A DNA stretch of 64,000 nucleotides, from positions 23,103,460 to 23,167,459 of the forward strand of contig OY759223.1 in assembly GCA_963662175.1 (NCBI GenBank). Direction: 5' to 3'. Positions 31,759-43,380 of this stretch are shown piece by piece. The DNA is from Aradus depressus (lineage: Eukaryota; Arthropoda; Insecta; Hemiptera; Aradidae). Positions within the stretch are counted from its first letter, which is position 1. Each line of letters begins with the position of its first letter. Made by a program: the position numbers and the translations under genes. The notes under the pieces were generated by a model. It had not been told where the DNA came from. It ran no database searches and saw only the letters and a list, made by a program, of their open reading frames with translations.

Positions 31759-32482
31759 AATTGTAGGAATATTGAGGGTCAGTCAAAGATGGAAAAAAAA
31801 AACACTATTCAGATGCCAACGTTTCGATATATTTTATATCATCATCAGGGCCTACAAACATGGGGGGGAAATCAAGATTATAATCAAAAATAAACAAAAA
31901 AAAAATTTTTTGTTGATAAACATTACTGAACGTTAAAAATACAATATAACAAGTTAAACATTGAAACTGACTTACTATGAATAATTACTAAACATTAAAA
32001 TTAAATATGATTACATTACTAAACATAAACATTAATAATGGAAATAGACAAATAGGTGGAACATAATAAAGAGTAAACATTAAAACGACTTACTATGAAT
32101 AAGACTCCATCCAGTTACATGTCTTCTCCCCAACCCTGCTTATTCATAGTAAGTCATTTTAATGTTTACTCTTTATTATGTTCCACCTATTTGTCTATTT
32201 CCATTATTAATGTTTATGTTTAGTAATGTAATCATATTTAATTTTAATGTTTAGTAATTATTCATAGTAAGTCAGTTTCAATTTTTAACTTGTTATAGTG
32301 TATTTTTAACGTTCAGTCATGTTTATCAACAAAACATTTTTGTTTTTGTTTATTTTTGACTATAATCTTGATTTCCCCCCCATGTTTGTAGGCCCTGATG
32401 ATGATATAAAATATATCGAAACGTTGGCATCTGAATAGTGTTTTTTTTCCATCTTTGACTGACCCTCAATATTCCTACAATT
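31759..32482. repeat. 724-bp palindrome with hammerhead-like cores
   Basis: Arms 31759-32103 and 32139-32482 around a 35-nt loop. The plus strand of the right arm has CTGATGA (32395-32401), a perfect 6-bp stem GATATA/TATATC with a 3-nt loop, and GAAA (32418-32421). The left arm holds the same on the minus strand (31822-31848). CTGATGA-stem-GAAA is the conserved core of hammerhead ribozymes, known in Penelope-like terminal repeats. No reverse transcriptase is present. Confidence 0.75.
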
Positions 32483-33096
32483 AATTTTGTATTTACAACT
32501 TTATATAATGTATAGTATATATTATATACAATATATAATAAATAAATATCTTGGATGTTGAAAGAGAAATCATTCAATAATGACATAAAAAAAACAGAAA
32601 ACGTTTGTAGAGGATTAGTCTTCAATCCACTAGTAGATCTCGAAGTCATTGTCACCTTAGTCTCCGAACATGAACATTAGGAAGGGTTCTTGTGGCAAGT
32701 CTGCGGACTATAGGATTAGGCTGAAAGGAAAGCTTAGAATGGAATTTTCTGTAGCGGGATTTAATTACATCCCTTACAAAGGGAATCTGCAGGTCATTGT
32801 GAAGGATTGCAATTGACTCAATAAGTTAAAAAAAATAAGTACAAAATACCAATACCAAACAATACAAAAATAGATACCTAGTTGAGAAGTGCAATTTCCG
32901 CAAAAACAAAGTTTTTTTTTATTGATAACAGCTCAATTACAAACTATACTGTCATATGAAAACAAAAAACAAGATGTCAGCAATATAGTGAGCTAATAAA
33001 GATTAAAAATAAAGTAATGAAGTATAGAAAAAAGATTTGTAAAAGGTAAAAGATTCATGTCTTTAAGAAAGTCTATTATTTGCTTATATTTTTATT
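32483..33096. other. AT-rich spacer
   Basis: No gene recognised. Confidence 0.4.
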
Positions 33097-33540
33097 TGAC
33101 GGGGTTCTTCAGCCAATCTTGCAGGGTGTCCGTCCGGTTGAGGTCCGGATACATTCGTCTTGTCTCTTCGTATTTCAGGCACTTCAGTAGCACGTGGTCC
33201 ATATCCTCTGTGCTGCCGCACCGGTCGCACTGAGAACTATTAGTCACCTTGTTGATATCTAAGTTTCTGTTGACACGCCCGTGGTTCGTCCGGACGCCTG
33301 CTCAACTCAACTATCTCCTGACGATTCAAGCCCATTTTCTGGAACCATACTTTTAGCTCTACCGTCTTTTGTACATCATAGTGCTCTCTTCCATTTGATG
33401 TAGGTTCTTCAACGTATAGCTTGTTGCCAGTTCTGGATAACAATCTTCCTTATACAGCGTCTTGCATCTCGGTAGCTGTATTTGAGCATACTCACCGACA
33501 TCTGTTGCAGCTTCTTTGGCAGTGGAGTCTTGATAATATC
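33097..33540 (-). pseudogene. Non-LTR retrotransposon ORF2 C-terminus
   Basis: Minus-strand frames read MGLNRQEIVELSR, then (after a shift near 33300) RTNHGRVNRNLDINKV and CDRCGSTEDMDHVLLKC, ending DTLQDWLKNPVK and stop near 33097. The knuckle and preceding 'HGRVN' are typical of R1/I-type ORF2 tails. At least one frameshift; RT absent. Confidence 0.7.
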
Positions 33541-33944
33541 ACCTCATTAGAAGGATAAGGAATCCTTATAAGTGCATTGAAGAATTTTAATAACGATGTG
33601 CATTTTTAATTTATGAACGAGCGAGTTTCATAAAAACATAAATAAATTTGACAATGATAATGAACTTGAAATAATTTTAATTTTTTTTATCTGATACCCT
33701 CCATCTCCCACCAGCCTGCTGGTTTATTTATATATTTATTTATTTACATATATAAAATAATAATATATTAATTATAACATATAATGCTAATTAACTTTGC
33801 ATCTACATGTAAAGCAAAGTAAAAGCATATAATTATTTTTTTATATTATGTCGCGCGTAGCTTCGTTCCTTCTTTTATTTTATTTGTTTACCTTATAATT
33901 TGCTATAGATATAGCAAAAATAAAAGTCGACGGAGAATCACCGG
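33541..33944. other. AT-rich spacer
   Basis: No gene recognised. Confidence 0.4.
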
Positions 33945-34215
33945 CAATGTACTTCCCCAGAACGAATTAATCAATTAACTTTTCGCTCCTTCTCCAAAAC
34001 CAGTCGACAGTTTGCGCTAATATTCGATAGTTGACTTACGTAGGGGCTCATGAATCCTCATACGAATGTTTGTGTCGATAAATTCATTTCATCAACATTT
34101 ATTAGTGTTTTTAGGGTTTAAGGGATCCTTCCTTCTTTTCTGTTAGGTAATTGGTCAGAGTGAAAAACAGTGTTATCTCTTTTGTGTGTTCATATGTGTG
34201 TTTGTGGACACGAAA
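33945..34215 (-). repeat. Family A 3' part, minus
   Basis: Clear terminus: tcaccggcaatgtacttccc, agaacgaattaatcaattaa, then ttttcgctccttctccaaaa. Confidence 0.8.
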
Positions 34216-34384
34216 ACTATCGGTAGAATAAATATATTTTTATTATTAAATTGCTCTTTTTCTCGATATTTACAGTACCTATATATAAAATTTAAAAACA
34301 ATATTGATATCTTGAATAATTAATAATGTACTAAATATTTGCTAACCAACCTGTGTTATACTCATCCATTAGTTATTTAATTTT

Positions 34385-34768
34385 TTGACGTGACAACGTC
34401 TTATAATGTGCTAGGCCGGCACCCCATGTTCGAAAACTGCGTTATGTTACTTTCGGTAACACGTAACACACGTATCGCGCATGCGCCGAGAGAGAGACAG
34501 CTGTTACTACTTATACAGAATATATATTATATTATAGTACAGCTGTTACTTTCTGTATATACAGACAACCTAGTTATCCAATATTATTATTAGATATATA
34601 CAGATTAATAATATTAATAATAAACTCGTTTTTCAACTATTATGCTTATGAATGTTTTCTTTCTATATTGTTTTTAAATTGTTTCAGGTTCAAAAGTTTT
34701 ATTGAAATGATTTGTTATATTTGATTTTTGACACTTTCGCTATCTCGCAACTCAGACGTTGTCACGCT
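34385..34768. mobile_element. DNA element with CGTGACAACGTCT inverted ends
   Basis: gacgtgacaacgtct at 34387-34401 and its complement agacgttgtcacg at 34754-34766. The first 200 bp are shared in inverted orientation with 57050-57266 (ggcgcatgcgc, tctgtatatacaga words). No transposase; superfamily unknown. Confidence 0.55.
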
Positions 34769-34869
34769 CATTTCGCCACGCATCGTAGTTGCACGCACCC
34801 GATTTTTTTTCGTTTATCTTCTATTTTTCGTAGTATTTTTTTTTTTCTCGAGAAAAAATCAATCGAAAC

Positions 34870-35365
34870 ACGTATGGCTGTTGATACATTCATTACAATG
34901 GCAGTTATTAAAGTTTTTAAGTTAAGCCTCCCTCCCTTCGGTGGATTCATTTAAAATTTCGTGTCGATACATTCATTTTATCGGGAATTATCGTAGACAC
35001 AACAGACAAAATTTTTTTTTGAATTTGGAATCTTCTTCTTCTTCTTTCTGCGGCGCCACGGTCCTGAAAGAAAACGGTCCTCCGTCACAATCCTCCTTCA
35101 TTCTCGATCTAAAACCTTCTCTCTCCATCCTCTGATGCCCAACACTGATCCGCCTCGACGTCATCTCGGTCTTCTTCTTCTCCTGGCACCACCTGACCTA
35201 CCGTAGAGGGCCTGTTTAGGCAGTCTTCCTCCTTCCATTCTCTCTACGTGGCCCGAATTGGAAACTAAAGGTCAAAAAACATCAAATTTTGATGAAAAAT
35301 CAGCTTCGAATTTTTGATCGATTACATAACTTCCCCTATACTTCGTATAGTTTGGGAAGTAAAAG
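34870..35365 (-). repeat. Family A copy split by an RTE-like fragment
   Basis: cgtatggctgttgatacatt to gacaaaatttttttttgaa (34870-35025) resumes at 35260 with aaatcagcttcgaatttttg and ends ttcgtatagtttgggaagta. A short word (gaattTggaa / gaattggaa) borders the insertion. Confidence 0.75.
35036..35258 (-). pseudogene. RTE-like ORF2 3' end with GAA-rich tail
   Basis: The minus strand reads GHVERMEGGRLPKQALYGR, then GGARRRRRPRWRR, with a frame break, then GPWRRRKKKK. It ends in a (GAA)n tract. This is the C-terminal tail and microsatellite-like end of an RTE-like non-LTR element. Confidence 0.7.
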
Positions 35366-35862
35366 ACAACTCAAAAAGAACATTATAATATATATCAAGT
35401 ATTATTTTTTATATCATAATCAACATATCAATTATATTGATTTTTTATCAAACTCTTTTCATTGTTCATAATTATATATTTCCAAATACTGTCAGGTAAT
35501 AATTATTTTACTTTTATAATTTATTGTAAATTAGCTTTGAAAAAGGGGTTATACAATATTTAAAGATAATTATTTATGAATACAAATAAATAAATACTTG
35601 ATTTTGTTCCTACGAAGGACAGAATTTACATTAATTAAAACCTTATAATACAAATTAAAGAAATCGGACTGTAAATAGATTTTGATTGTTAATATCATTT
35701 CTTCTCGGGATTAAAAGAAAGATGTGGCCTTGGAATTGTTTTGTTTTTTAAATACAAATTGGGAACCACGCCCGTTTTTTTCGTACCATACGAGAATGTG
35801 TTTTGTTGAATTAATTCCACCAGTGGCGCCATCAATGGAGGTTTTTGGAACAATCATTGTTA
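35366..35862. other. AT-rich spacer
   Basis: No gene recognised. Confidence 0.4.
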
Positions 35863-35991
35863 GGAATGAACAGCCCCGCCGCAACTTATATCAGTGCCCT
35901 AGGCGAAAATCTACCTTGCGCCCTCTTGTAAGGAGAGAAAATTTCAATAATTAAAAAATAAAATTTCATAAAAAATTTTTAAATGTTTAAA

Positions 35992-36515
35992 TCATATATA
36001 TAAAGCTGAAAATGTCTGTGCGTTGTACCACTATAACTCACGAACGGCTTGATGGATTTGATTAAATTTTTTTTTAATTTGTTCGTCATCGTCTGTGGAA
36101 GGTAATAGGCATATTAGTACCTCAATATCTGGTCCATCCCAGCATCCACCCACGCAATCTTTGTAACTCAAAAACCACTGCAATGATTAATGAGGAATCT
36201 TTTTGAATAGATAAGTTTTATCTACCGGAAGGTTAAGGTCTATTTTTTAATCAACCCCTGGTCCATCCCAGCATCCACTCACGCAATCTTTGTAACTCGA
36301 AAACCATTGCAACGATTAATGAGAAATCTTTTTGAATAAATTAGTTTTAGCTCCAAAGCTAGCGTTACTACAATTGAAGGACTATAAGCCTTATTCCGTA
36401 TGAATAATTGAAAATTATAACATCATGAATGTACTGTCGAGGAACTGAATAGCCTTATAGGAGATATTGGGAGAAAAGTCAAAGTTCCCCGGGCAACGCC
36501 GGGTATTACTGCTAG
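35992..36515 (+). mobile_element. Non-autonomous Helitron inside hAT
   Basis: Starts TCATATATATAAAGCTGAAA at 35992 and ends CTAG at 36515 with the ccggg-gcaacg-ccggg style hairpin just upstream. Inserted between A and T as Helitrons do. Confidence 0.9.
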
Positions 36516-36616
36516 TTTATTATAAAAAAAGAAAAATATATATATATACTATATATAAAAACAACATATATTATCATAATATATCTGAAAAAATGATTGA
36601 AAGACATCAAATTGTA

Positions 36617-36910
36617 TCAATTTTTGGAAAAATTCAATTGTATTTTTCGGTCTTCAACATTAGCAAATTCTTCAATTACATCCTTGAAATTTATGTTCTT
36701 GGCCAGTTCGTTTTCTATTGCAAGAACAGCAAGAGCATGGAGTCTTTCTTGTGTCGTAGCTGATCTTAAATATGTTTTTATTAATTTCAATTTGCTAAAA
36801 CTCCTTTCGCAACTGGCTACTGATACTGGAATCGTTGAAAGTATGCATAACGCAATCCACAAGTTCGTAAATAAGTCGCAAGTATTAGTTTTTTTTTTCA
36901 ATTCTTTCAA
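36617..36910 (-). pseudogene. hAT transposase C-terminal (dimerisation) domain
   Basis: A 97-residue frame with IPVSVASCERSFSKLKLIK, YLRSATTQERLHALAVLA and IENELAK. This signature is the hAT C-terminal dimerisation region (Dimer_Tnp_hAT), and the wording resembles the hAT proteins often annotated as zinc finger MYM-type 1-like. The RNase-H-like catalytic core and N-terminal finger are missing, so it cannot act alone. Confidence 0.85.
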
Positions 36911-37079
36911 TCAAGGTCAAAGAGTCAACAACTCTTGTGCCCCTAACATCGAGGCGCCCTAGGCGATCGCCCTCCCCGCCCCGTCGTTCCGGCGGGGCTG
37001 GGAATGAACAAAAGAATATTTTAGAACTGTTGTATTATTGAGTCACTAAATGTTACATGAAAAAGCGGAAGTTTTATTA

Positions 37080-37760
37080 ATATTTTATTTTGTCAGTTAG
37101 AAGAAGTATAGGATAAGTTATGAAATCAATAAGAAATTTCATGTTCAGTTTTCTCTGCAATTTCATTTTTACCTACTACTAAAAATGTAAAAAATATATA
37201 TATATATTTTTTTGTAGTCATGATAACTACCGATAGAATGAATATATCGGCACGAAATTTTATATGTGAACCCAGAACCCCATAAGAACGACACCTATTA
37301 ATTTTCAGCCAGATGGGCCGAAGGAAAGGTAAAGACTAGAGGAGGTTTAACAACAAAAAAATGCAATAACTGCCGAAGTACTGATGTATCAGCATGAAAT
37401 TGTATATCTAAATTAAAAACTTCATAAGGACACTATCATTTCTGAGTAGCATCAGAGAAGGGCATCTCCTCAAGTCAGAAACTCTGTCAATGAATCCGTA
37501 AATCATTTATGAGTGTGTGTGTGTGAACTCCCTATAAAATTAACATATAGACAAGATATCGATTTTCAACCAAATGGGCCAAATAGAAGGGCGAGTTTAT
37601 AGAGGGCTTATTTCCGAAATTTTAATAATTCAGAATATAATTATTTACAGTCTGGAAATTCAGTCTGGATTCAAAAGCCCATAAGTAAGGTATCTGATTT
37701 TCCGCCAAATAAGGCAAAAGAGAGAGTTTTGAGGGAGAGTGGAAACTTGGTTTATTACAA
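37080..37760 (+). repeat. Family A copy
   Basis: agaagtataggataagttat, two or three internal units (ctaccgatagaatgaatata, aactgccgaagtactgatgt), then a worn 3' side with gagggagagtggaaacttgg. Confidence 0.65.
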
Positions 37761-37808
37761 ATAATTTATTACTGAATAAAATGCCTACTTTTGTGATATT
37801 ATTATTAA

Positions 37809-38571
37809 CTAGCAGTAATACCCGGCGTTGCCTGGGCAACTTTGACTTTTCTAATAATATCTCTCATTCGAATCCTATTCAATTCTTCAACAGTACATTC
37901 ATGATTTATAATTTTCAATTATTCATATGGAATAAGGATTATAGTCCTTCAACGGCAGACTGCTTTGCAGCGGGGACACCCCAGCTAGTAAGTGTTTAGG
38001 ACCCCTGGGCACCATAGCTATCATGCGCCTTTTGACGGTGGAAACCACAGCAAAGACATCCTAGCCAGTGCTTACTTTAGAACGGTTGTGACCAAAGCTA
38101 ATATCGGCCTTGCAACGGCGTACACCCCAACTAGTAAGTGCCGGGAACCGCTGGGCACCTCAGCTAGTGTGTGCTTAAAACCGCTGGACACAACAGCTTT
38201 TACGTTCTTAGAAGCGCTGCGCACCACAGCTCATATGTGCCTTTCAGCGGCGGACACCCCAGCTAGTAAGTGCTTACGACCGCAGGGCACAACAGCTAGT
38301 ACGTACTTAGGCATCCCGTTAAAAATTTAGGGACGCCACATAGCCTATTTTTCAATTTGGCTTTTAAGAATACTACATGTGAAATTTCTTCACGATCCGA
38401 CCATGCGTTAATGAGCTAGCACTATTTTTATGCTTAGCCCTCCCTCACAACCCCCCAAAATAATGCTACATGTGAAATATCATGAAGATCCGTCCAGCGG
38501 TTTGAGCGTGAAGTAGGAACAAACCCACAAACAAACCCCGTTTCAGCTTGATTAATATAAATGATATTGAT
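37809..38571 (-). mobile_element. Larger Helitron relative with internal 33-bp repeats
   Basis: CTAG at 37809-37812 is followed (reading rightwards) by the same hairpin and 150 bp as the small Helitrons. The other end near 38569 reads, on the minus strand, TCATTTATATTAATCAAGCT then GAAACGGGGTTTG, a plausible Helitron 5' terminus. The middle is a GC-rich repeat array. No helicase. Confidence 0.65.
37962..38325 (+). repeat. 33-bp GC-rich repeat array, about 11 units
   Basis: The unit is close to agctagtgtgtgcttaaaac + cgctggacacaac. Each unit has GCTG...CAGC and then TAG. Because 33 is divisible by 3, the plus strand is open for 112 codons (37992-38330) as 11-residue repeats. I treat this as repeat-driven. 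Confidence 0.85.
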
Positions 38572-39424
38572 ATCATGCTGGGAAGTTTGCCGTGTGGACC
38601 TCAAGGGCCTCACTTAGTTACAAATGCCACCTTTGTAGAGTCATAATACACGGCCCAGTAATTTCCTCTGATTTAGGATGCAAAGAGGCGAAACACATCC
38701 GAGAACGTGGACACATCCGGGAACTTTGTTTTCTATAAAATTGATAGATTCGAGAATAGATAAAATATACAACTAGGATTGTTAGTTGTAAAGCCGTACA
38801 TTCAGCCAACGCTTGTACAAAAATCTCCAGACATTAATCTCACAGAAAGAACCATGTTCGTTTCCCTTGCTGACCAGAGAATCCCAATTAGCATTGCCAT
38901 TGTCAAACGAGACATTCGTAACAACATTTTACGAGTTGTTGATAAGTGCAATGTGATATATGGAACATGCAAGTAGGTGTTAAGAAATTCCTTCTTTTGT
39001 GAATATCAGTGTGGTCTTCAACAGGCTTACAAAATATGTACCCCGTTGGGGTATTTTGTGTCGTAAGGGATTACAGTGTCCCATGTTATTTACAGGGTGT
39101 GTGATCTTCTAACCTGCGGTCTGTATTTACATATGCTAATGAGACGAGGGTGAAGAGAAATGATACACAAACCTGTACCTGTATGCTCTCCTTTAGATTA
39201 TGCATCTTGTTTCTTGGACCTTATCGGACTGCATGTCAGACGTTAAGAAGCAGGTTGCAAGAATGCAGACTGCACCAGAACGAAAAGTTGTAATTAGTAC
39301 TGATTTATTGATGGGTTTGAACGTTGCATAATGAAGTTTGAAAGGGTCAGAGCCGACTTGCAGTGGATTTGCGTCATTACGCGTTGCATTTAACAAGAAG
39401 CTATGGGGACAGCGTATCCAATGA
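38572..39424. other. Low-repeat stretch without a recognised gene
   Basis: Less AT-rich than most of the window, with short frames on both strands (38779-38976 plus; 39429-39193 minus). None has domain features I recognise or splice borders I trust. This is a place where host exons could sit. Confidence 0.35.
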
Positions 39425-39465
39425 TTCATGCCCGGGCTTTAACTATGAGGTCATATCGCGTAGTT
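39425..39465 (-). mobile_element. SINE 3' fragment
   Basis: gattcatgcccgggctttaa followed by ctatgaggtcatatcgcgta. Confidence 0.7.
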
Positions 39466-40267
39466 TTTGAACAGACCTCGTATGTCAGACTCTAAGAGTC
39501 AATATTTATGTATCTAATTAATAAGATATTTTAATGTAAACATTTTTATGACGTTTTTTATTACTATGTTATGGTTTAACAGAAATTAATATTATAAAAA
39601 AGTGGTCCGAATTTGTTTAAGAAAATTATATTTTCAAAAGATATATTTTTTTTTTATTTTGGACAACGTGGAGGAATTATCGATGATAAAATATATTATA
39701 TTATTATATAAATTATATATTTTTTAAAATGTGGATTTATTTCAAAGGTTTGAACATAACTGTGATTTTTATGATATCAATAAAATGGTGTAGAGTTTAA
39801 TGACTTCTCAGATCTTTTATTTTCATTGAGAAATACAAACAGTGGATATATATTTTTTTACATTTATTATATATCAGCACATAAAAATCTTATGCAATTT
39901 TACAACAATTTACTTAAGATTCAAAATAAAAGATTAATTTATATTTAACAAATACCAAATATGTAGATTATATATTTAATTTTCATTTTTTTCTCCTTTA
40001 TTTGTGTTACAGTTTTTTTTTGTATATTTTCATTGGCAGTTATCGGGCGTGGCCAGACATTTTTTGTTTTTTTTTATTTTCAAGGCGCAGGTGAGTGCGA
40101 CATTTGAATTTGATAAATGATCACAAAATATCATATAAATCAGTCAAGGGCATTTCCGTGACTCTATAATCCTGTCTTTGACAATGATCAAGATCAAAAT
40201 GATTCAGTGGATTTATTTGAAACTCATTTGTTATTATTAATGTGATATATTGGTTATCATAGATTTT
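39466..40267. other. Very AT-rich spacer
   Basis: No gene recognised. Confidence 0.45.
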
Positions 40268-41055
40268 TTTTACTTCTCCAGCTCTACGAATCGGTCAGAA
40301 ATTTCATTTTCAAATTTTCCTACTTTCATGTTTTCTCACTAATAATTACAAAAATTAAAAAAAAAAAAAAAAAATTGACGGTAAATCACAGAACGAAAAA
40401 ATCAATTTTCTCGCTCCCGCTCCAAAAACAGTCGACCGTTTGCGCTAATAATCAATAATCAGAACTTCCGACTCCTCATAAATTTTGTGTCGATACTTTC
40501 ATTACTTCGGCAGTAGTAAGAGTAATAAGTCGAGCTTCTCCTCTTTGCCTCCCCCTTCCTTCGGCCGATTCCACTGAAAATTGATTAGTTATAATTAAGT
40601 GTTGTCCCTAGGTTTTTTGAATTTACGTATGAAATTTTGTGTCGTTACATCCATTACAATGGCAGTTATTAGAGTTTTTGAGTTAAGCCCTCCCCTAATC
40701 CCTCCTCCCTCCCCAGCGGTGGTGGCTGCAAATCTTTAGATGTCGTCCTTAGAGGGTTTCGGATACCCATATAAAATTGCATGTCGGTACATTCGTATTC
40801 GTGTTCAAAAACACACACAAGACTGATTTTTTTTTTTTTTTTTTCATCTTTAGAATCGTAAAACATGAAATTCCGTTGAAAATTCCGCATCGAATTTCTG
40901 TCCGATATAATTATTGTGTCGACGCAACATTTACTATGATGATTCAGCAGCTCCGGTGTAAGTCATCAATTGATTTTTTAACCCAAACTGTCGATTAGAA
41001 TTTCAAGGGAGAGCGGAAACTTAATTGACTAATTCGTTCTTGAAAAGTACATTGC
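40268..41055. repeat. Three family A pieces in mixed orientation
   Basis: 40268-40345 plus (5' end), 40370-40920 minus (several internal units), 40955-41055 plus (3' end: aattcgttcttgaaaagtac, attgcc). They may be one copy rearranged or three insertions. Confidence 0.65.
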
Positions 41056-41057
41056 CA

Positions 41058-41142
41058 GTTTAGGGCGCCGGTAGCTAAGTGGTATGCGTGCTTGTCTTCT
41101 GAGATCAAGATCGTGGGTTCGAAACCCGACCAAGGCCCTTAG
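41058..41142 (+). mobile_element. SINE head only
   Basis: gggcgccggtagctaagtgg, perfect B box ggttcgaaacc, then a break after cccttagttt. 3' truncated heads are unusual for retroposition. Confidence 0.8.
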
Positions 41143-42524
41143 TTTCATTATATTAATAATTCCTATACTTCGTATAGTTGTGTAAGTAAAAACGTTAAAG
41201 CCATAAGGTCTCAAAATCAAAATTGTTTTATATATTTTTTTTGTTGTTTTTGTAAAAGAAATAAACATTTTACTTTATTTCAGGTATTAACAATTATGGT
41301 AAATGATTCCTGCGAAATATTGTAAATTATTTCGTCTAAACCCATATAAACATCCCACTTTTTGACATATTCCGATATCTGTCTTATATTCTGTAATTTA
41401 AATTCCAAAAGTTCCGAAAGGATCCTGTTTCTAGTCTCTTGAATTGGATTTTTTTTTTTTTTTTTTGACAAATTTCTTAATGTAATTCACACAAAACAGA
41501 AATAGTCACGACTATAAACTTCTTTGAGTACCGATTAATTATTTTTTTTCAGTAGGAATTTTTTTATTAATAATTTAAACTCTCACGTTTATAAACTGTA
41601 TAAAAAAAAATGTTAACGTGAATCTTATGTAGAAGGATAAAGGTTTAAAAGGTTGGTATTAATTTCGAATATGTTAACATTATCTCATATACATTCCAAA
41701 TATTTGAAATTTTTGCAATGTTATGTATTTATGTGTTTTTTTGAACAAATACACAATTTTCGGTTGACCTCCTCTGACAAAACGTTTCCAGCCTTCAGAT
41801 TACACACCTCCAAGACATCTTTTATTTAAAAGTTCATAGAGATTATATCTTTTATTTATTTTCAGTCAAATTGACACCTTCAAGACTCTTTATCAAATAT
41901 TCCCAAATAAATATATTTTTGTCGCCTGTCAAGATAGATTTTTTTTTTCTATTTCAAAATCCTAGTTTTCGAGGACATCGGTATAATTTTTTTTTTTTTT
42001 TTTGTTTATTTGGTATATTTACAATCAGTTAAAATATAACTATAAGTAAATTTGATGACAGTGAGTATAAAGAAAAATAAAAAAATAGAAAATAATTCAT
42101 GGCAATATCACAAAATAAGATGAAATAAAATAATGTACAAAATAATACAATCTGTACTAAAACAATAAGTAGAAGTGCTGACTCTAAGAATACATGTATA
42201 CAGGTAATACAAAATATTTGAAACAAATAATGAGAAGCAAGAGAGAAATGAACATGAATATGTAGAAAATAATATAATATATACAAAAATAAGTATAAAA
42301 TATGTACAAAATAAATAAATATATAAAATATGTACAAAATAAACAAATATATAAATATGTACAAAATAAATAAATATATAAAATATTTACAAAATAAATA
42401 AATATATAAAATATTTACAAAATAAATGCAATAATTAAATAACTTTCAGCTCGAGACCCCTCGAAACATCGGTATAATTAGGATAATTATAATGATTTTG
42501 TTTTTTATTTCCCTATCTAGTTTT

Positions 42525-42740
42525 TAGTGAGCATGTCGTCCTTTGGATGGGACATTAAGCAATGATTTCGAGCCTGTACGATTTCAGGTACTCGTTAAAG
42601 ACCCCCTATCCTAGGTGAATAAAACGAGGAAGGCAAAATTTAGGACTCCAATAGTAGAGTCGGGCTCATTTCCACCAGCGACGAAAAAGCGCTCTGGTAG
42701 TCGGCGATATAAAGCCAGGGCATGAGTCACAATCATTAAC
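42525..42740 (+). mobile_element. Headless SINE (copy 1; copy 2 at 45123-45338)
   Basis: gagcatgtcgtcctttggat through ccagggcatgagtcacaatc. Head, hairpin and part of the body are lost. Confidence 0.75.
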
Positions 42741-42742
42741 TA

Positions 42743-43380
42743 AGTGAAACCTCTCCATAGTGGACATCGTCGGGTCTACCGATTTTGTTCTTTAACGAGA
42801 AGTGTCCGTTATCTGGAGGAAAAAAATAAAATGAAAAGGTTGATTTGAAAAAAATAATACACAGTAAAATTACTAGAATATAATTATAAATATAAATTTT
42901 TCGAACCAACCATTTGACGCTTTGAAATTTAAAATCCCCAAAATTTCGGCGACTTCGGATGCATTTTCATGTATCATAGAGCCTGAAACAGGGAGATTTT
43001 TGGCTCTTAGTCGGCAAAACTATTGAAAACAATGGCGATCGATTTCAAAACCCTTACCGTCTTTTCTTATGAGGCCGTTTTCATTTCTTCATTTCCATTT
43101 TAGTACAAGTTCATTCCTTTATTTTAAAATGGTCGCGATCTGCTTCTTTCCCATCTTAAACTTTACCGCTAAGTCTCTGACGCTGGGCTTTTCTCGATTA
43201 TAAACTTTAATTACTTCAATTTTATTTTTGAGCGTTAGCCGAGTTTTGTATTGAGACATGGTCGGAAGCAAACTGAATAAAATCTTGCGAAATGCGAACG
43301 AAAACGAAACAAGAAATTCCCATAATAATTGGGAAGTTTAGAAAACGTATTTGTTATTTGTCCGTTAATAGAGTTCCCGA
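42743..43380 (-). mobile_element. pogo/Tigger-like remnant (copy 1; copy 2 at 45342-45979)
   Basis: The left end agtgaaacctctccatagtg follows TA. The interior encodes a CENP-B-like DNA-binding region on the minus strand. The right end is only suggested by tgtccgttaatagagttccc near 43360. Confidence 0.6.
42870..43259 (-). pseudogene. CENP-B/Tigger-type DNA-binding remnant (copy 1; copy 2 at 45469-45858)
   Basis: Starts ATG at 43259: MSQYKTRLTLKNKIEVIKVY, then VRDLAVKFKMGKKQIATILK and a stop. A second open piece further on reads LPVSGSMIHENASEVAEILG and NFKASNGWFEKF. These are the two helix-turn-helix parts of pogo/Tigger transposases and CENP-B. At least one break lies between them, and the DDE domain is missing. 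Both tandem copies share the same breaks. Confidence 0.75.

Larger units (their letters stand above)
35863..37008 (-). mobile_element. hAT transposon with 8-bp duplication, carrying a Helitron
   Basis: Element 35871-37000 with ends CAGCCCCGCCGCAACT and, inverted, CAGCCCCGCCGGAACG. ggaatgaa is duplicated at 35863-35870 and 37001-37008. A 524-bp Helitron lies inside near the left end. The minus-strand frame 36910-36617 encodes a hAT C-terminal domain. Apart from the Helitron, only about 600 bp of hAT remain, so it is internally deleted. Confidence 0.9.

Noticed and set aside
35335..35360. loxP-like word (atacttcgtatag)
   Set aside because: It is part of the family A end hairpin, recurs in several copies, and lacks the 13-8-13 loxP layout.
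37992..38330. 112-codon frame of 11-residue repeats
   Set aside because: The 33-bp period keeps the frame open. No start context, conserved partner or other evidence of coding.
38779..38976. 65-codon plus frame as a host exon
   Set aside because: No recognised domain and no convincing splice borders; left as unassigned.
42029..42364. 111-codon frame (and its twin at 44628-44963)
   Set aside because: Low-complexity Tyr/Phe/Ile/Leu text produced by an AT-rich array; the twin comes from the tandem duplication.
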